Source: Hyphomicrobiales bacterium (lineage in GTDB: Bacteria > Pseudomonadota > Alphaproteobacteria > Rhizobiales > Rhizobiaceae). Taken from it: 64,000 nucleotides of DNA. How positions within the stretch are numbered: the stretch's first letter is position 1; each line of letters begins with the position of its first letter. Location of the stretch: NCBI GenBank assembly GCA_900468805.1, contig UEIF01000021.1:435397-499396 (forward strand). Direction: 5' to 3'. The notes beneath the pieces are model-generated. The model was not told the origin of the DNA and did not search any database. It was given only the letters and a program-made list of their open reading frames with translations. Position numbers and translations under genes: made by a program. Positions 26,031-34,462 of this stretch are shown here, piece after piece.

Positions 26031-27020
26031 TTACTTGATCTTCGGGTTCAAGAGCGCGTCGATCTTCGGATCGGCCATATTCGCCTTGGTGACGAGGTTT
26101 GCGCCGGTGTCGACGTTCTGCTCGACCTTTTCGCCCTTGGAGACGGCAAGAGCGGTCTTCACGCCGTCATAACCCATGCGATAGGGGTCCTGAACGACGA
26201 GGCCGGCGATCGCACCATCCTTGAGGAAGCCGACCGTCTTATCGTCGCTGTCGAAGCCGATGACCTTGATCTTGTCGCCGAGCTTGTTTTCGGCGATTGC
26301 CTGGCCGACGCCCTGCGCCATGATGAGGTTGGAGGCGAAGACGCCGACGAGGTTCGGGTTTGCCGTGATCAGGTCGGTCATCATGTTGAGGCCGGTCGTT
26401 GCCTGACCGTCGCCGTACTTGTCGGCAATCACCTTCAGGCCGGGATGCTTGGTCTTCACCTGATCCAGGAAGCCTTCGCGGCGCTGTTCCAGCGAGCCGA
26501 CGCCGGGAAGGTTGGTCAGGATGACGACTTCGCCCTCTTCCTTGCCGGTCGCCTCCTTGATGGCGGCGGCAAGACCGTCAGCAGCGATACGGCCGCCCTG
26601 GACGTTGTCGGTCGTCAGGAACGACTTGAATGCCTTGGAGTCGGCGCCGGAGTCGATGCCGATGATCGGAACCGACTTGGCGGCTTCATCGATCGGCTTG
26701 CCGAGCGCCTTGAACTCGGTCGGCGAGATGACGACGGCGGCCGGCTTGCCGGCAACGGCGTTCTCAAGAATGCTGATCTGGCCGTTGATGTCGGATTCGG
26801 CCTGAGCGCCGAGCTCCGGCACGTTGACGCCGAGATCCTTGCCGGCCTTGCGGGCGCCCGCCAGAACGATCTGCCAGTAGAAGGACGTCGTATCCTTCAC
26901 GATGATCGGGATCGTCACGTCGGCAGCAAAGGACGTAGCCGGCATCGCCGTTGCAATGACGGCGGCGCCTGCCAGTGCCGTAAAGGCACGGCGAGACAAA
27001 AGGGATTTCACGATGCTCAT
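26031..27020 (-). CDS. Sugar ABC transporter substrate-binding protein (RbsB-like)
   Basis: A 329-residue periplasmic protein. The ATG at 27020 follows GAGAGGAGAACC; a longer opening to 27200 runs through the promoter. The signal peptide (MSIVKSLLSRRAFTALAGAA, cleavage after SFA) has SRRAF, resembling the Tat motif, so folded export is possible. The mature protein has peripla_BP_4 text: IPIIVKDTTSFYWQIVLAGA, QISILENAVAGKPAAVVISP, PIIGIDSGADSKAF and KVIGFDSDDKTV. It leads the importer operon. A 22-bp box 66 bp upstream is shared with the dehydratase operon. Confidence 0.92.
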   Translation of the reverse strand: MSIVKSLLSRRAFTALAGAAVIATAMPATSFAADVTIPIIVKDTTSFYWQIVLAGARKAGKDLGVNVPELGAQAESDINGQISILENAVAGKPAAVVISPTEFKALGKPIDEAAKSVPIIGIDSGADSKAFKSFLTTDNVQGGRIAADGLAAAIKEATGKEEGEVVILTNLPGVGSLEQRREGFLDQVKTKHPGLKVIADKYGDGQATTGLNMMTDLITANPNLVGVFASNLIMAQGVGQAIAENKLGDKIKVIGFDSDDKTVGFLKDGAIAGLVVQDPYRMGYDGVKTALAVSKGEKVEQNVDTGANLVTKANMADPKIDALLNPKIK

Positions 27021-27085
27021 AAGGGTTCTCCTCTCAGGGTGCGTTCTCCTCCAATGAAACCGGACCGCTGAACGCTGGCGGACGA

Positions 27086-27107
27086 TTTTTATCGATAAAA
27101 AACATTT
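27086..27107. promoter_or_regulatory. Candidate GntR operator upstream of the importer operon
   Basis: AT-rich box TTTTTATC-GATAAAAAACATTT whose first 16 bases form a perfect palindrome. It matches at 19 of 22 positions a box at 30321-30342 before the dehydratase gene, in the same orientation and at nearly the same distance from the start codon (66 and 70 bp). Confidence 0.65.
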
Positions 27108-27231
27108 ACGATGTGAAGCTAGCCGAGGCGAAAGCAAATTGCAAGCGTGCCGATTTTGCTTTTTTATCCGCTCAATTGCCCCCCAAGCAATTGTTTTCAT
27201 TTCAAATACATAAGGACCTAAAATAAGGTCT

Positions 27232-27678
27232 TCAGTCGAATTGCACCTCGTGAGGATGCACTACGCCCTTCTTCAAAATCAGGTTGCCGTAGAGCCGGAA
27301 CTCGGTGGTCGCGACGATATAGGCGGCCTTGCGTGCCATCTCGTAGAAGGCGAAGCGTTCGACAGAGGCGATGGAAAAATCGCCGGCGCGACGGGTGACG
27401 ATCTCCTGGAATTCGGCGCAAACCTCCGGCACCGCCTTGGGGTCGCCAACCACCTCCATCCGCCATGCCGATTGCGGCACGAACGTATCGAGAGGCATAT
27501 GCATGAGGATCGCCTCGGCCATGGCTGTCGCGCTGACGCCATCGGCCCGGATGACGTCGGGGCCCATGCTGCTCGATGGGAAATTGGCGTCGGCGATGAC
27601 GATATCGTCGCCATGCCCCATGCTCTTCAGAGCATAGAGCAGATCGGGGCCAAGAAGCGGATGAATACCTTTAAGCAT
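27232..27678 (-). CDS. fucU: L-fucose mutarotase-like protein (RbsD/FucU family)
   Basis: Interconverts the alpha and beta anomers of a monosaccharide. The 148-residue protein has FucU rather than RbsD text: MLKGIHPLLGPDLLYALKSM, GHGDDIVIADANFPSSSMG (residues 21-39, with the conserved His and Asp), and the C-terminal IVATTEFRLYGNLILKKGV. GAGGAG precedes the start. It lies 9 bp after the aldo/keto reductase gene in one operon with the dehydratase. This supports L-fucose or a stereochemically similar sugar (L-galactose, D-arabinose) as the substrate of the locus. Confidence 0.88.
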   Translation of the reverse strand: MLKGIHPLLGPDLLYALKSMGHGDDIVIADANFPSSSMGPDVIRADGVSATAMAEAILMHMPLDTFVPQSAWRMEVVGDPKAVPEVCAEFQEIVTRRAGDFSIASVERFAFYEMARKAAYIVATTEFRLYGNLILKKGVVHPHEVQFD

Positions 27679-27687
27679 GGTGTCTCC

Positions 27688-28707
27688 TCAGACGCGGACG
27701 GCTTCTTCACCGAGCGGCGCAGCCACCAGCGTATGGGGCTCGAACTCGGGATAGATATCGTCGGGAAGCCGTGGTTCGAAATTTTCCATATTGCGCACGA
27801 GGCTCGAAGGCTTCGCCGTGCCGATCAGCACCGAGGAGACGACCGGATCGCGCAATGGGAACTGCAGGGCAGGGGCGGCAAGCGGCAGGCCGTGGCGCTT
27901 GGCAACCTCTTCCATCGCGCCCACCTTGCCCAGCACCTCTTCGGACGCCGGCATATAGTCGAAATGCGAGCCCGGCACCGGGCCGGTTGCGAGAATGCCG
28001 GAATTGAAGACACCGCCGACGATCAGCGACGTGCCCTTTTCCCGGCAAAGCGGGATGAGCTCCGCAACAGCAGAGCGATCGAGCAGCGTGTAGCGGCCGG
28101 CCATCAGAATGGCGTCGATATCGGCGTTGCGCATCACGTCGAGGCAGACGGGCACTTCGTTGACGCCGAGGCCGAACGCCTTGATCGCGCCTGAGGACTT
28201 CAGCTCTTCCAGCGCCTTGATGCCGCTGTCGAGGAAACTCTTCAGATACACGGCATTCCTGGCGGCACCGTGCGTATAGGCGCCGATGTCGTGGACGTAG
28301 AGGATGTCGATGCGGTTGAGGCCAAGGCGCGCATAGCTGAAATCGACCGACCGCATGATGCCGTCATAGGAATAGTCGTAATCGGCATCGAAGGAGAGCG
28401 GATCGACATAGCTATAGTCGGGAACGGTGCCCGTCGGTACCGGGCGCAAGAGGCGGCCGACCTTCGTCGACAGCACATAATCGTTTTCCGGCTTGCCGCG
28501 CAGGAAATCGCCGACATGCCGTTCGCCGAGGCCAAGGCCGTACCATGGCGCCACGTCGTAATAGCGGATGCCATGGTTCCACGCGGTATCAAGCGTTTCC
28601 ATCGCCTGCTCGCGCGGGCAGGCGCGATAAAGGCCGCCCAGCGCTGCCGCACCGAAACTGATTTCGGTGACCTCCAGCGCCGTTTTGCCGATCCTCCTCG
28701 TCTTCAT
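27688..28707 (-). CDS. Aldo/keto reductase, probable aldose 1-dehydrogenase
   Basis: The second of two adjacent ATGs (28707) has the better spacing to AAGGAGG, giving 339 residues. The longer opening to 28773 overlaps the dehydratase gene. The AKR tetrad is visible: Asp and Tyr in YYDVAPWYGLG (about 49-59), Lys in VLSTKVGRLL, and His in ILYVHDIGAY. The sequence resembles D-threo-aldose 1-dehydrogenases (L-fucose dehydrogenases) that oxidise the free sugar to its lactone with NAD(P). With FucU next to it, that is the best reading. A lactonase is not found nearby. Confidence 0.85.
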   Translation of the reverse strand: MKTRRIGKTALEVTEISFGAAALGGLYRACPREQAMETLDTAWNHGIRYYDVAPWYGLGLGERHVGDFLRGKPENDYVLSTKVGRLLRPVPTGTVPDYSYVDPLSFDADYDYSYDGIMRSVDFSYARLGLNRIDILYVHDIGAYTHGAARNAVYLKSFLDSGIKALEELKSSGAIKAFGLGVNEVPVCLDVMRNADIDAILMAGRYTLLDRSAVAELIPLCREKGTSLIVGGVFNSGILATGPVPGSHFDYMPASEEVLGKVGAMEEVAKRHGLPLAAPALQFPLRDPVVSSVLIGTAKPSSLVRNMENFEPRLPDDIYPEFEPHTLVAAPLGEEAVRV

Positions 28708-28748
28708 CATTCCTCCTTGTGAAGACCCGAAATTTTTATAGGGATTAT

Positions 28749-30251
28749 TTAGAGTGTGGCACCGAGATGCCACGGAACAAATTCGTTATCGCCATAACCG
28801 AAGATTTCACTTTTCGTCTTCTGGCCGGAGGCCGTGTCGACGATTAGATCGAAGATCTCGCGGCCCTTGCCGCTGATCGTCGCATCGCCGGTGACGATCG
28901 TGCCGCAATCGATATCCATGTCCTCTTCCATCGAGGTGAAGAGCGCCGAATTGCTGGCGAGCTTCAGCGACGGTGCGGGGCGACAGCCGAAGCAGCTGCC
29001 GCGGCCGGTCGTGAACGCGATCATGTTCGCACCCCCGGCAACCTGGCCGGTGGCAGACACAGGATCGTAGCCGGGCGTATCCATGAAGACGAGACCGGGT
29101 GCGGTGACGCGTTCGGCATAACCATAGACGGCGGTCAGCGGCGAGCGTCCGCCCTTGGCGACGGCGCCGAGCGACTTTTCGAGAATGGTCGTCAGGCCAC
29201 CGCGCTTGTTGCCGGGCGACGGGTTGTTGTCGAGCGAGGCGCCGTGCAGGGCGACATAGGCCTCCCACCAGGCGATCTTCTCATCGAGCTTCCTGGCGAC
29301 ATCGTCGCTGACGGCGCGGCTGCGCAGCAGATGTTCCGCACCATAGATTTCGGAGGTTTCCGAAAGGATCGCCGTGCCGCCGGCTGCCGCCAAGAGGTCA
29401 GCGGCAACACCGAGCGCCGGATTGGCGGAAATCCCTGAAAAACCGTCGGAGCCGCCACACTGCAGGCCGATGATGATCTCACTGACTGACATCGGAACAC
29501 GCTTTTCGCGGCCGACATCGGCAGCGATCTCGCGCAGCACGCCCATGGCGCGCTCGACCGCGCGGCGGGAGCCGCCGGCATCCTGGATATTGAAATGCCG
29601 CTTGGAGGCGCCGGCACCGCTCTGGCCGTACAGCGTCAGCTGGTTGACCTCGCAGCCGAGGCCGATCATCAGCACGCCGCCGAAATTCACATGGCGCGTA
29701 TAACCGGCAAGCGTGCGGTGCAGCACGTTCATGCCGTCGCCGGTCGAGCTCATGCCGCAGCCCTGGTCGTGAACGATCGGCACGAAGCCGTCGATGCCGT
29801 CATAATGCGGCAGGATGGTGCGGTTGGCCTCGTCGGCGATCGCCCGGCAGACCGTGGTGGAACAGTTCACGCTGGCGATGATGCCGATATAGTTGCGCGT
29901 CGCCGCCCGCCCGTCGGCGCGGCGGTAACCCATGAAGGTGCGCGTTTTGTCTTCAGCGCTCGCTTCTTCGGGAGCGGAGTTGGCCGTTGCGGCAAGACGG
30001 TCGTTTTCGAAATGCAGATTGTGGCTGTGAACGTGGTCGCCGGCTTTTACATCCGCCGTCGTGCGCCCGATCGCCTGGCCGTATTTCACGACCGGCATGC
30101 CCTGCGGAATGTCCGCTATGGCGACCTTGTGGCCGGGGTCGATCTTCTGCCGGGTCACCACACCCGCAACATCAGATCCCTCAGCGATTTGTGCCGTTGC
30201 GACCGCGACATTGTCACCGGTCGACAGGATGATCCAAGGCTGTCTGTCCAA
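28749..30251 (-). CDS. UxaA-family sugar-acid dehydratase
   Basis: A 500-residue protein of the altronate/galactarate dehydratase family. The N-terminal SAF domain (residues 5-75, including DVKAGDHVHSHNLHFEND) is joined to the catalytic part: FMGYRRADGRAATRNYIGII, HDQGCGMSSTGDGMN, GLGCEVNQ, and the Cys-containing RGSCFGCRPAPSLKLASNS (about 420). These enzymes dehydrate sugar acids to 2-keto-3-deoxy acids using Fe(II). E. coli UxaA acts on altronate, but neighbouring fucU and aldose dehydrogenase genes point to a 6-deoxy or L-galacto acid such as L-fuconate. It heads an operon with the next two genes. Confidence 0.85.
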   Translation of the reverse strand: MDRQPWIILSTGDNVAVATAQIAEGSDVAGVVTRQKIDPGHKVAIADIPQGMPVVKYGQAIGRTTADVKAGDHVHSHNLHFENDRLAATANSAPEEASAEDKTRTFMGYRRADGRAATRNYIGIIASVNCSTTVCRAIADEANRTILPHYDGIDGFVPIVHDQGCGMSSTGDGMNVLHRTLAGYTRHVNFGGVLMIGLGCEVNQLTLYGQSGAGASKRHFNIQDAGGSRRAVERAMGVLREIAADVGREKRVPMSVSEIIIGLQCGGSDGFSGISANPALGVAADLLAAAGGTAILSETSEIYGAEHLLRSRAVSDDVARKLDEKIAWWEAYVALHGASLDNNPSPGNKRGGLTTILEKSLGAVAKGGRSPLTAVYGYAERVTAPGLVFMDTPGYDPVSATGQVAGGANMIAFTTGRGSCFGCRPAPSLKLASNSALFTSMEEDMDIDCGTIVTGDATISGKGREIFDLIVDTASGQKTKSEIFGYGDNEFVPWHLGATL

Positions 30252-30320
30252 TCTCTTCTCCCTGACGAAACGCTCGCTACATCGGCGCCTGCTGCATCAA
30301 CGAATGCGCATTGATTTTGT

Positions 30321-30342
30321 TTTTTATCTACAATAAACATTT
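30321..30342. promoter_or_regulatory. Candidate GntR operator upstream of the dehydratase operon
   Basis: AT-rich box TTTTTATC-TACAATAAACATTT, 70 bp upstream of the dehydratase start and 160 bp before the divergent GntR gene. It differs at three of 22 positions from the box at 27086-27107. The pair is the best evidence that the two operons share one regulator. Confidence 0.65.
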
Positions 30343-30502
30343 TCAAGTCAACGGGAATTTGATCCTGTGGACGAGGGAGGCAAACAGCCGCAGGCGGCCA
30401 AAAACTAAGATAAAGGTCGCTTGAAGGGGCTCCTGGTCCGGCTATGCCCGTTGTTGGCGGCGGGTATCATCGCCGTGTCGCTCGGGCGGAAAGCAGGGTC
30501 TG

Positions 30503-31402
30503 ATGGCAAGGCAGAATACGGTCTTCAAGGAAGCGTATAATCGATATGCGGCAGCATTGCGCATGGATACGGCGTTGCCTTCCGAGCCGGAAATCGCTGC
30601 CCAGCTCGGCGTCAGCCGCAGCACTGCGCGCGCCATTCTGACCCGCCTCAGCGAGGAAGGCATCATCCGCTGGAACAAGCGCCAGAAGATCGTGCTGCGC
30701 CAGCCTGTTGACCGCGACTTTTTCCCGTCGGAAGAGACGGATTCGCTGCATGACATCATCGAACGCAGCTTCATGCAGCGCATTCTTTCCGATGAAGCCG
30801 CACCCGGCATGCAGATCAACGAACTGGAGCTTGCCCGCGAGATCGGCACAGGCACGACCAGCGTGCGTGAATTCCTCATCCGCTTCTCGCGCTTCGGGCT
30901 GATCGAGAAACGGCCGAACAGCCATTGGACGCTGAAGGGCTTCACCCGCGAATTCGCGCTGGAGCTTGCCGATGTGCGCGAAATGTTCGAGCTGCATTCG
31001 GCGGCCGAGTTTGGTAAGCTTCCCGCCGACCATCAGGCCTGGGCCGATCTTGCGGCGATCAAGGAGGAGCACGCTTTCGTTCTCTCCGATATCAACAACC
31101 GCTTCAAGGAATTCTCGGCGCTTGACGAGCGCTTTCACCTGCTGATCCATCGCGCCTCGAAGAACCGCTTCATCGCCGATTTCTACGACGCGATCGCCAT
31201 CATCTTCCATTATCACTATCAATGGAACAAGGCGGCCGCCCGTCAACGCAACGAGCGCGCGATCTACGAACATCTCGATTATATCGCAGCGCTCGAAGCC
31301 CGCGATCAGGGAAGGATCGATGCGACCTGTAGGATCCATCTTCGCTCGGCCCGCCAGACGCTGCTGCAGTCCATCCCGCAGAGCGTCACGGAAGGCGCCT
31401 GA
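30503..31402 (+). CDS. GntR-family regulator with two tandem winged-helix domains
   Basis: A 299-residue protein. Residues 8-66 form a first GntR winged helix (LPSEPEIAAQLGVSRSTARA, then ILTRLSEEGIIRW). Residues 81-147 form a second, FadR-like one (LELAREIGTGTTSVREFLIR, then FSRFGLIEKRPNSHWTLKGF). An FCD-like all-helical effector domain follows (about 155-285) with His residues typical of its metal/ligand site (RFHLLIH, HYHYQW, EHLDYI). Two DNA-binding domains in one GntR protein are uncommon. It is divergent from the dehydratase operon and probably controls both operons through the paired boxes. Confidence 0.85.
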   Translation: MARQNTVFKEAYNRYAAALRMDTALPSEPEIAAQLGVSRSTARAILTRLSEEGIIRWNKRQKIVLRQPVDRDFFPSEETDSLHDIIERSFMQRILSDEAAPGMQINELELAREIGTGTTSVREFLIRFSRFGLIEKRPNSHWTLKGFTREFALELADVREMFELHSAAEFGKLPADHQAWADLAAIKEEHAFVLSDINNRFKEFSALDERFHLLIHRASKNRFIADFYDAIAIIFHYHYQWNKAAARQRNERAIYEHLDYIAALEARDQGRIDATCRIHLRSARQTLLQSIPQSVTEGA

Positions 31403-31425
31403 GTTGTCATCATGAAGGGTGTGCC

Positions 31426-31552
31426 GTGTGGCCCCCTCATCCGCCCTTCGGGCACCTTCTCCCCCATGGGGCGAAGGGGGAATCGAGGCGTCGCGGCATC
31501 CCCTTCTCCCCTGGGGGAGAAGGTGCCCGAAGGGCGGATGAGGGGGCCACAC
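31426..31552. repeat. RIME-like intergenic palindrome
   Basis: Long imperfect palindrome of 127 bp. The outer arm GTGTGGCCCCCTCATCCGCC and the following CTTCGGGCACCTTCTCCCC recur as reverse complement at the other end (GGGGAGAAGGTGCCCGAAGG and the rest). The core is a shorter imperfect repeat. This structure and sequence agree with the Rhizobium-specific intergenic mosaic element RIME1 as I remember it. It sits between convergent genes (GntR and MFS). Confidence 0.85.
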
Positions 31553-31579
31553 CCACCAACCCAACCGATCAGCTTATCT

Positions 31580-33073
31580 CTAGTGCGAGGCCGCTTCGCT
31601 CGCAGCACTCCCAGCACCACCCGTCTTCACGCCCCGCCCGATCGGAATAAGCCAGGTGGTCGCAAAGGTCAGCACTGCCACGACGACGACACCCCAGAAG
31701 CTCCAGTGCAGCGCCGCATCGAAGATGCCGCGCACAGCCGGATCACCGGCGAGTTCCGAAAGGCCGGTCGGTTCGTTCAGCACATTATGCAGGCCGGCCG
31801 CCGCGTCTCCCGTCGCATAGTGATTGATGCCGGCATTGAGGATTGCGCCGAGCACCGTGGCGCCCAGCGTATTGCCGAGGCTGCGGGCAAAGATGATCGA
31901 GGCCGTAGCACTGCCGCGCATCGACCATTCGACGCTGTCCTGCACCAGCGCGATGCTGGTCAGATTGATAAGCCCCATGCCGAAGCCCATGAAGAAGGAG
32001 CCCGCACCGGCGACAGCCGGATGGCTTTCAGGCGTGAGGAAAAGCAGGAAACAGGCGCCGAAGGGAAACATGAAGCTGCCGACCCGCAGCGTATTGCGGA
32101 TGCCGAACGCCTTGAAGAGACGGCCTGATAGCATCACCGACATCGGCCAGCCGACCACCAGCATGGTGAGCGTGAAACCGGCGACGATCGGCGAGCGGCC
32201 GAGCACGCCCTGCACATACATCGGCAGGATCGTCGAAAGGCCGATCAGCGCCATGCCGGCCAGCAGCATGCAGGCATTGCTGGTCGCCACCAGCCGCCGG
32301 CTCCAGAGCGCGATGGAAATGATCGGCTCCGGCGTGCGCTTCTCCTGCATCACGAACAGGATGCCGGTCACGACGAAAACGGCGGCAAGCGAGAGAAGGA
32401 CCCAGGCCGGTGCATTCGTTTCCGTCAGGATCGTCAGCAGTGCTGTGATGGAAATCGAAAACAGGATGGCGCCGAGATAATCGATCTTGGCTTGCCTGTG
32501 CGCCACGTCTTCCTTCAGGAAGAGCAGGAAGGCGATGATCGAGAAGACGCCGATCGGCAGGTTGATCCAGAAGATCCAGGCCCAGGAGATCGTATCGACG
32601 ATGATGCCGCCGGCAAGCGGCCCGACGACTGCCGAGGTCGCCCAGACGGTCGCCATCACGCCCTGCACCTTGCCGCGCTCCTCCAGCTTGAACAGGTCGC
32701 CGATGATGGTCATCGTCACCGGCTGGATCGCACCGGCGCCAAGGCCCTGCACCAGGCGAAAGACGATGAGCGAAGCCATCGACCAGGCAAGCCCGCAAAA
32801 GAGCGAACCGACGAGGAAAATGAGGATGCCGCCGATCAGCACCGGCTTGCGGCCGAAAATGTCGGAAAGCTTGCCGTAGATGACAGTCGTCGTCGACTGT
32901 GCCAGCAGGAAGGCGGAAAACACCCAGCTGTAATAGGAAAAGCCGCCGAGCTGGCCGACGATGTGCGGCATGGCGGTCGCCACGATCGTGGCCTCGATCG
33001 CCACCATGAAGGTCGCGAGCATGATCGTCGCAACCACGAGCGTGCGTTTGGATTGCTTCGATGGTGCGGACAT
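31580..33073 (-). CDS. MFS drug exporter, DHA2 (EmrB/QacA) family
   Basis: With the start at 33073 (AAAGG upstream) the protein has 497 residues and about 14 hydrophobic segments, the DHA2 topology. Family motifs are present: ATFMVAIEATIVATAMPHI (motif D1-like, segment 1), GKLSDIFGRKPVLIGG (motif A, about 65-80), and the motif C segment VWATSAVVGPLAGGIIVD. It uses the proton motive force to expel hydrophobic compounds. A near-perfect direct repeat lies upstream of it (33116-33150). No regulator gene is adjacent, and substrate is unknown. Confidence 0.88.
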   Translation of the reverse strand: MSAPSKQSKRTLVVATIMLATFMVAIEATIVATAMPHIVGQLGGFSYYSWVFSAFLLAQSTTTVIYGKLSDIFGRKPVLIGGILIFLVGSLFCGLAWSMASLIVFRLVQGLGAGAIQPVTMTIIGDLFKLEERGKVQGVMATVWATSAVVGPLAGGIIVDTISWAWIFWINLPIGVFSIIAFLLFLKEDVAHRQAKIDYLGAILFSISITALLTILTETNAPAWVLLSLAAVFVVTGILFVMQEKRTPEPIISIALWSRRLVATSNACMLLAGMALIGLSTILPMYVQGVLGRSPIVAGFTLTMLVVGWPMSVMLSGRLFKAFGIRNTLRVGSFMFPFGACFLLFLTPESHPAVAGAGSFFMGFGMGLINLTSIALVQDSVEWSMRGSATASIIFARSLGNTLGATVLGAILNAGINHYATGDAAAGLHNVLNEPTGLSELAGDPAVRGIFDAALHWSFWGVVVVAVLTFATTWLIPIGRGVKTGGAGSAASEAASH

Positions 33074-33115
33074 GATGAACCTTTCGGGACTTTCTCCGCG
33101 ATACGGGAAAACCAC

Positions 33116-33150
33116 TGTCGGCTGGTGGGGCCATTGTCGGTTGGTGGGGC
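33116..33150. promoter_or_regulatory. 19-bp-spaced direct repeat upstream of the MFS gene
   Basis: TGTCGGCTGGTGGGGC (33116-33131) and TGTCGGTTGGTGGGGC (33135-33150) differ at one base and are offset by 19 bp, close to two helical turns, 43-77 bp before the exporter start. It could be a regulator-binding site. The rest of the 383-bp gap (33074-33456) shows nothing else. Confidence 0.4.
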
Positions 33151-33456
33151 AACGCGGGGTGTCGCAGTCTTTTATGCTCCTGCTGATAGCAGGTAAAGCG
33201 CAAGTGATATGCTTTCTTCGATGTCGACGCTTAAACCGCTTCCGGCGCTCGCAAATTTAAAATACAAGGCACTTAGCGAAGGAAGTTCCGGTGGGTAGCC
33301 GCCGGAAAAGGAGATCCGGCAGGCTGCCGGGGCTCTTGGATGTCAGGATTGCATTTCCGCCAGGTTATTCCCAATTGTAACCTGATGCAGGCCTGTGAAC
33401 CGCTCCATCGCGGATGCGAAGGGTTTCGGATCCGGGCACGGAAATGGCGAGATACG

Positions 33457-34296
33457 ATGGCGCATGTTTTGGCTGCGAGCGGCGGCGTTAAACAGGTAAT
33501 CTGCATCAATTGGGGTACGAGATACGGGCCGACTTTCATCAACCGCCTGTATGCGATGGTGGCGCGCAACATTACGCCGCCCTTTACCTTCACATGCTTC
33601 ACCGACTGCCGCGACACTCTCCATCCCGCCGTCCTGTGCGAGGATCTGCCGCCGCTGGATGTCGAAATGCCCGTCAATACGAGGGGCATCTGGCCGAAGG
33701 CAAGGCTCTGGGGACCGAGGCTCGGAAGCCTTGATGGGCCGGTCCTCTATCTGGACCTCGACCTTGTTATCGTCGCCTCCCTCGATGACTTTTTCGAGGT
33801 CGGAGGGCCTGACGACGTCGTCATGGCCCGCAACCAGACAACGCCTTTCGAAAGGCTCGGCCAGAGCTCGCTCTTTCGCTTTCCGGTCGGCAAGCTCCTG
33901 CCGCTGCAGGAAAAATTCAGGGCCAACCCGCAGAAAGTGGCCGATGAATATCAGTACGAGCAGCGTTTCGTCACCCGCAATGCGCCCGGCGGCGTAAAAT
34001 TCTTCCCGCGCAGCTGGGTTTTGCATTTCCGGCAGGACTGCCACTGGGCCTTTCCGCTGAACTACTTCCTCGCCCCGCGCCTGCCATCCAGCGCCCGCGT
34101 CGTCCTCTTCCCGCGCGGCTTCCACCCGCAGAACGCCATCGAAGGGAAATTCGGCCCGAAAGGCCGCGCCGAAACGCGGCTCGAGCACATCAAGGGCGTC
34201 TTCGACGCCAGCAAACGCGGCGGCAAGCAACCCTTCCGCTACCTGCGCCACTATATCCTCCCGACACCTTGGGTTGCCGATCATTGGCATGAATAA
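33457..34296 (+). CDS. Putative glycosyltransferase with DxD motif
   Basis: Starting at ATG 33457 (MAHVLAASGGVKQVICINWG) the protein has 279 residues. An in-frame start at 33340 is possible but adds unlikely Cys/Arg-rich text. VICINWGTRYGPTFINRLYAM, then LDGPVLYLDLDLVIVASLDD (about 105-124) contains a DLDLV metal/nucleotide-sugar motif of GT-A fold enzymes. PRSWVLHFRQDCHW and FPRGFHPQNAIEG near residues 190-235 are further conserved-looking blocks. No signal peptide or membrane segment is seen. Acceptor and donor are unknown. The last ten codons recur in degenerate form at 35394-35426. Confidence 0.68.
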   Translation: MAHVLAASGGVKQVICINWGTRYGPTFINRLYAMVARNITPPFTFTCFTDCRDTLHPAVLCEDLPPLDVEMPVNTRGIWPKARLWGPRLGSLDGPVLYLDLDLVIVASLDDFFEVGGPDDVVMARNQTTPFERLGQSSLFRFPVGKLLPLQEKFRANPQKVADEYQYEQRFVTRNAPGGVKFFPRSWVLHFRQDCHWAFPLNYFLAPRLPSSARVVLFPRGFHPQNAIEGKFGPKGRAETRLEHIKGVFDASKRGGKQPFRYLRHYILPTPWVADHWHE

Positions 34297-34462
34297 GAAC
34301 GCAAGTTCAGGATTTAGCACGCGGAATAAGCGTTTTGTTAACGCGCAAAATTCAAAGTTGTGACAAGTAATATCTCGTATCTAGGTTGCCCAGGCATGAT
34401 GCCCCAAGCTCTTCCGTGCCGCGAATTCCGATGGAGGGAGTTCCGGTACTAGAGGAACGAAG

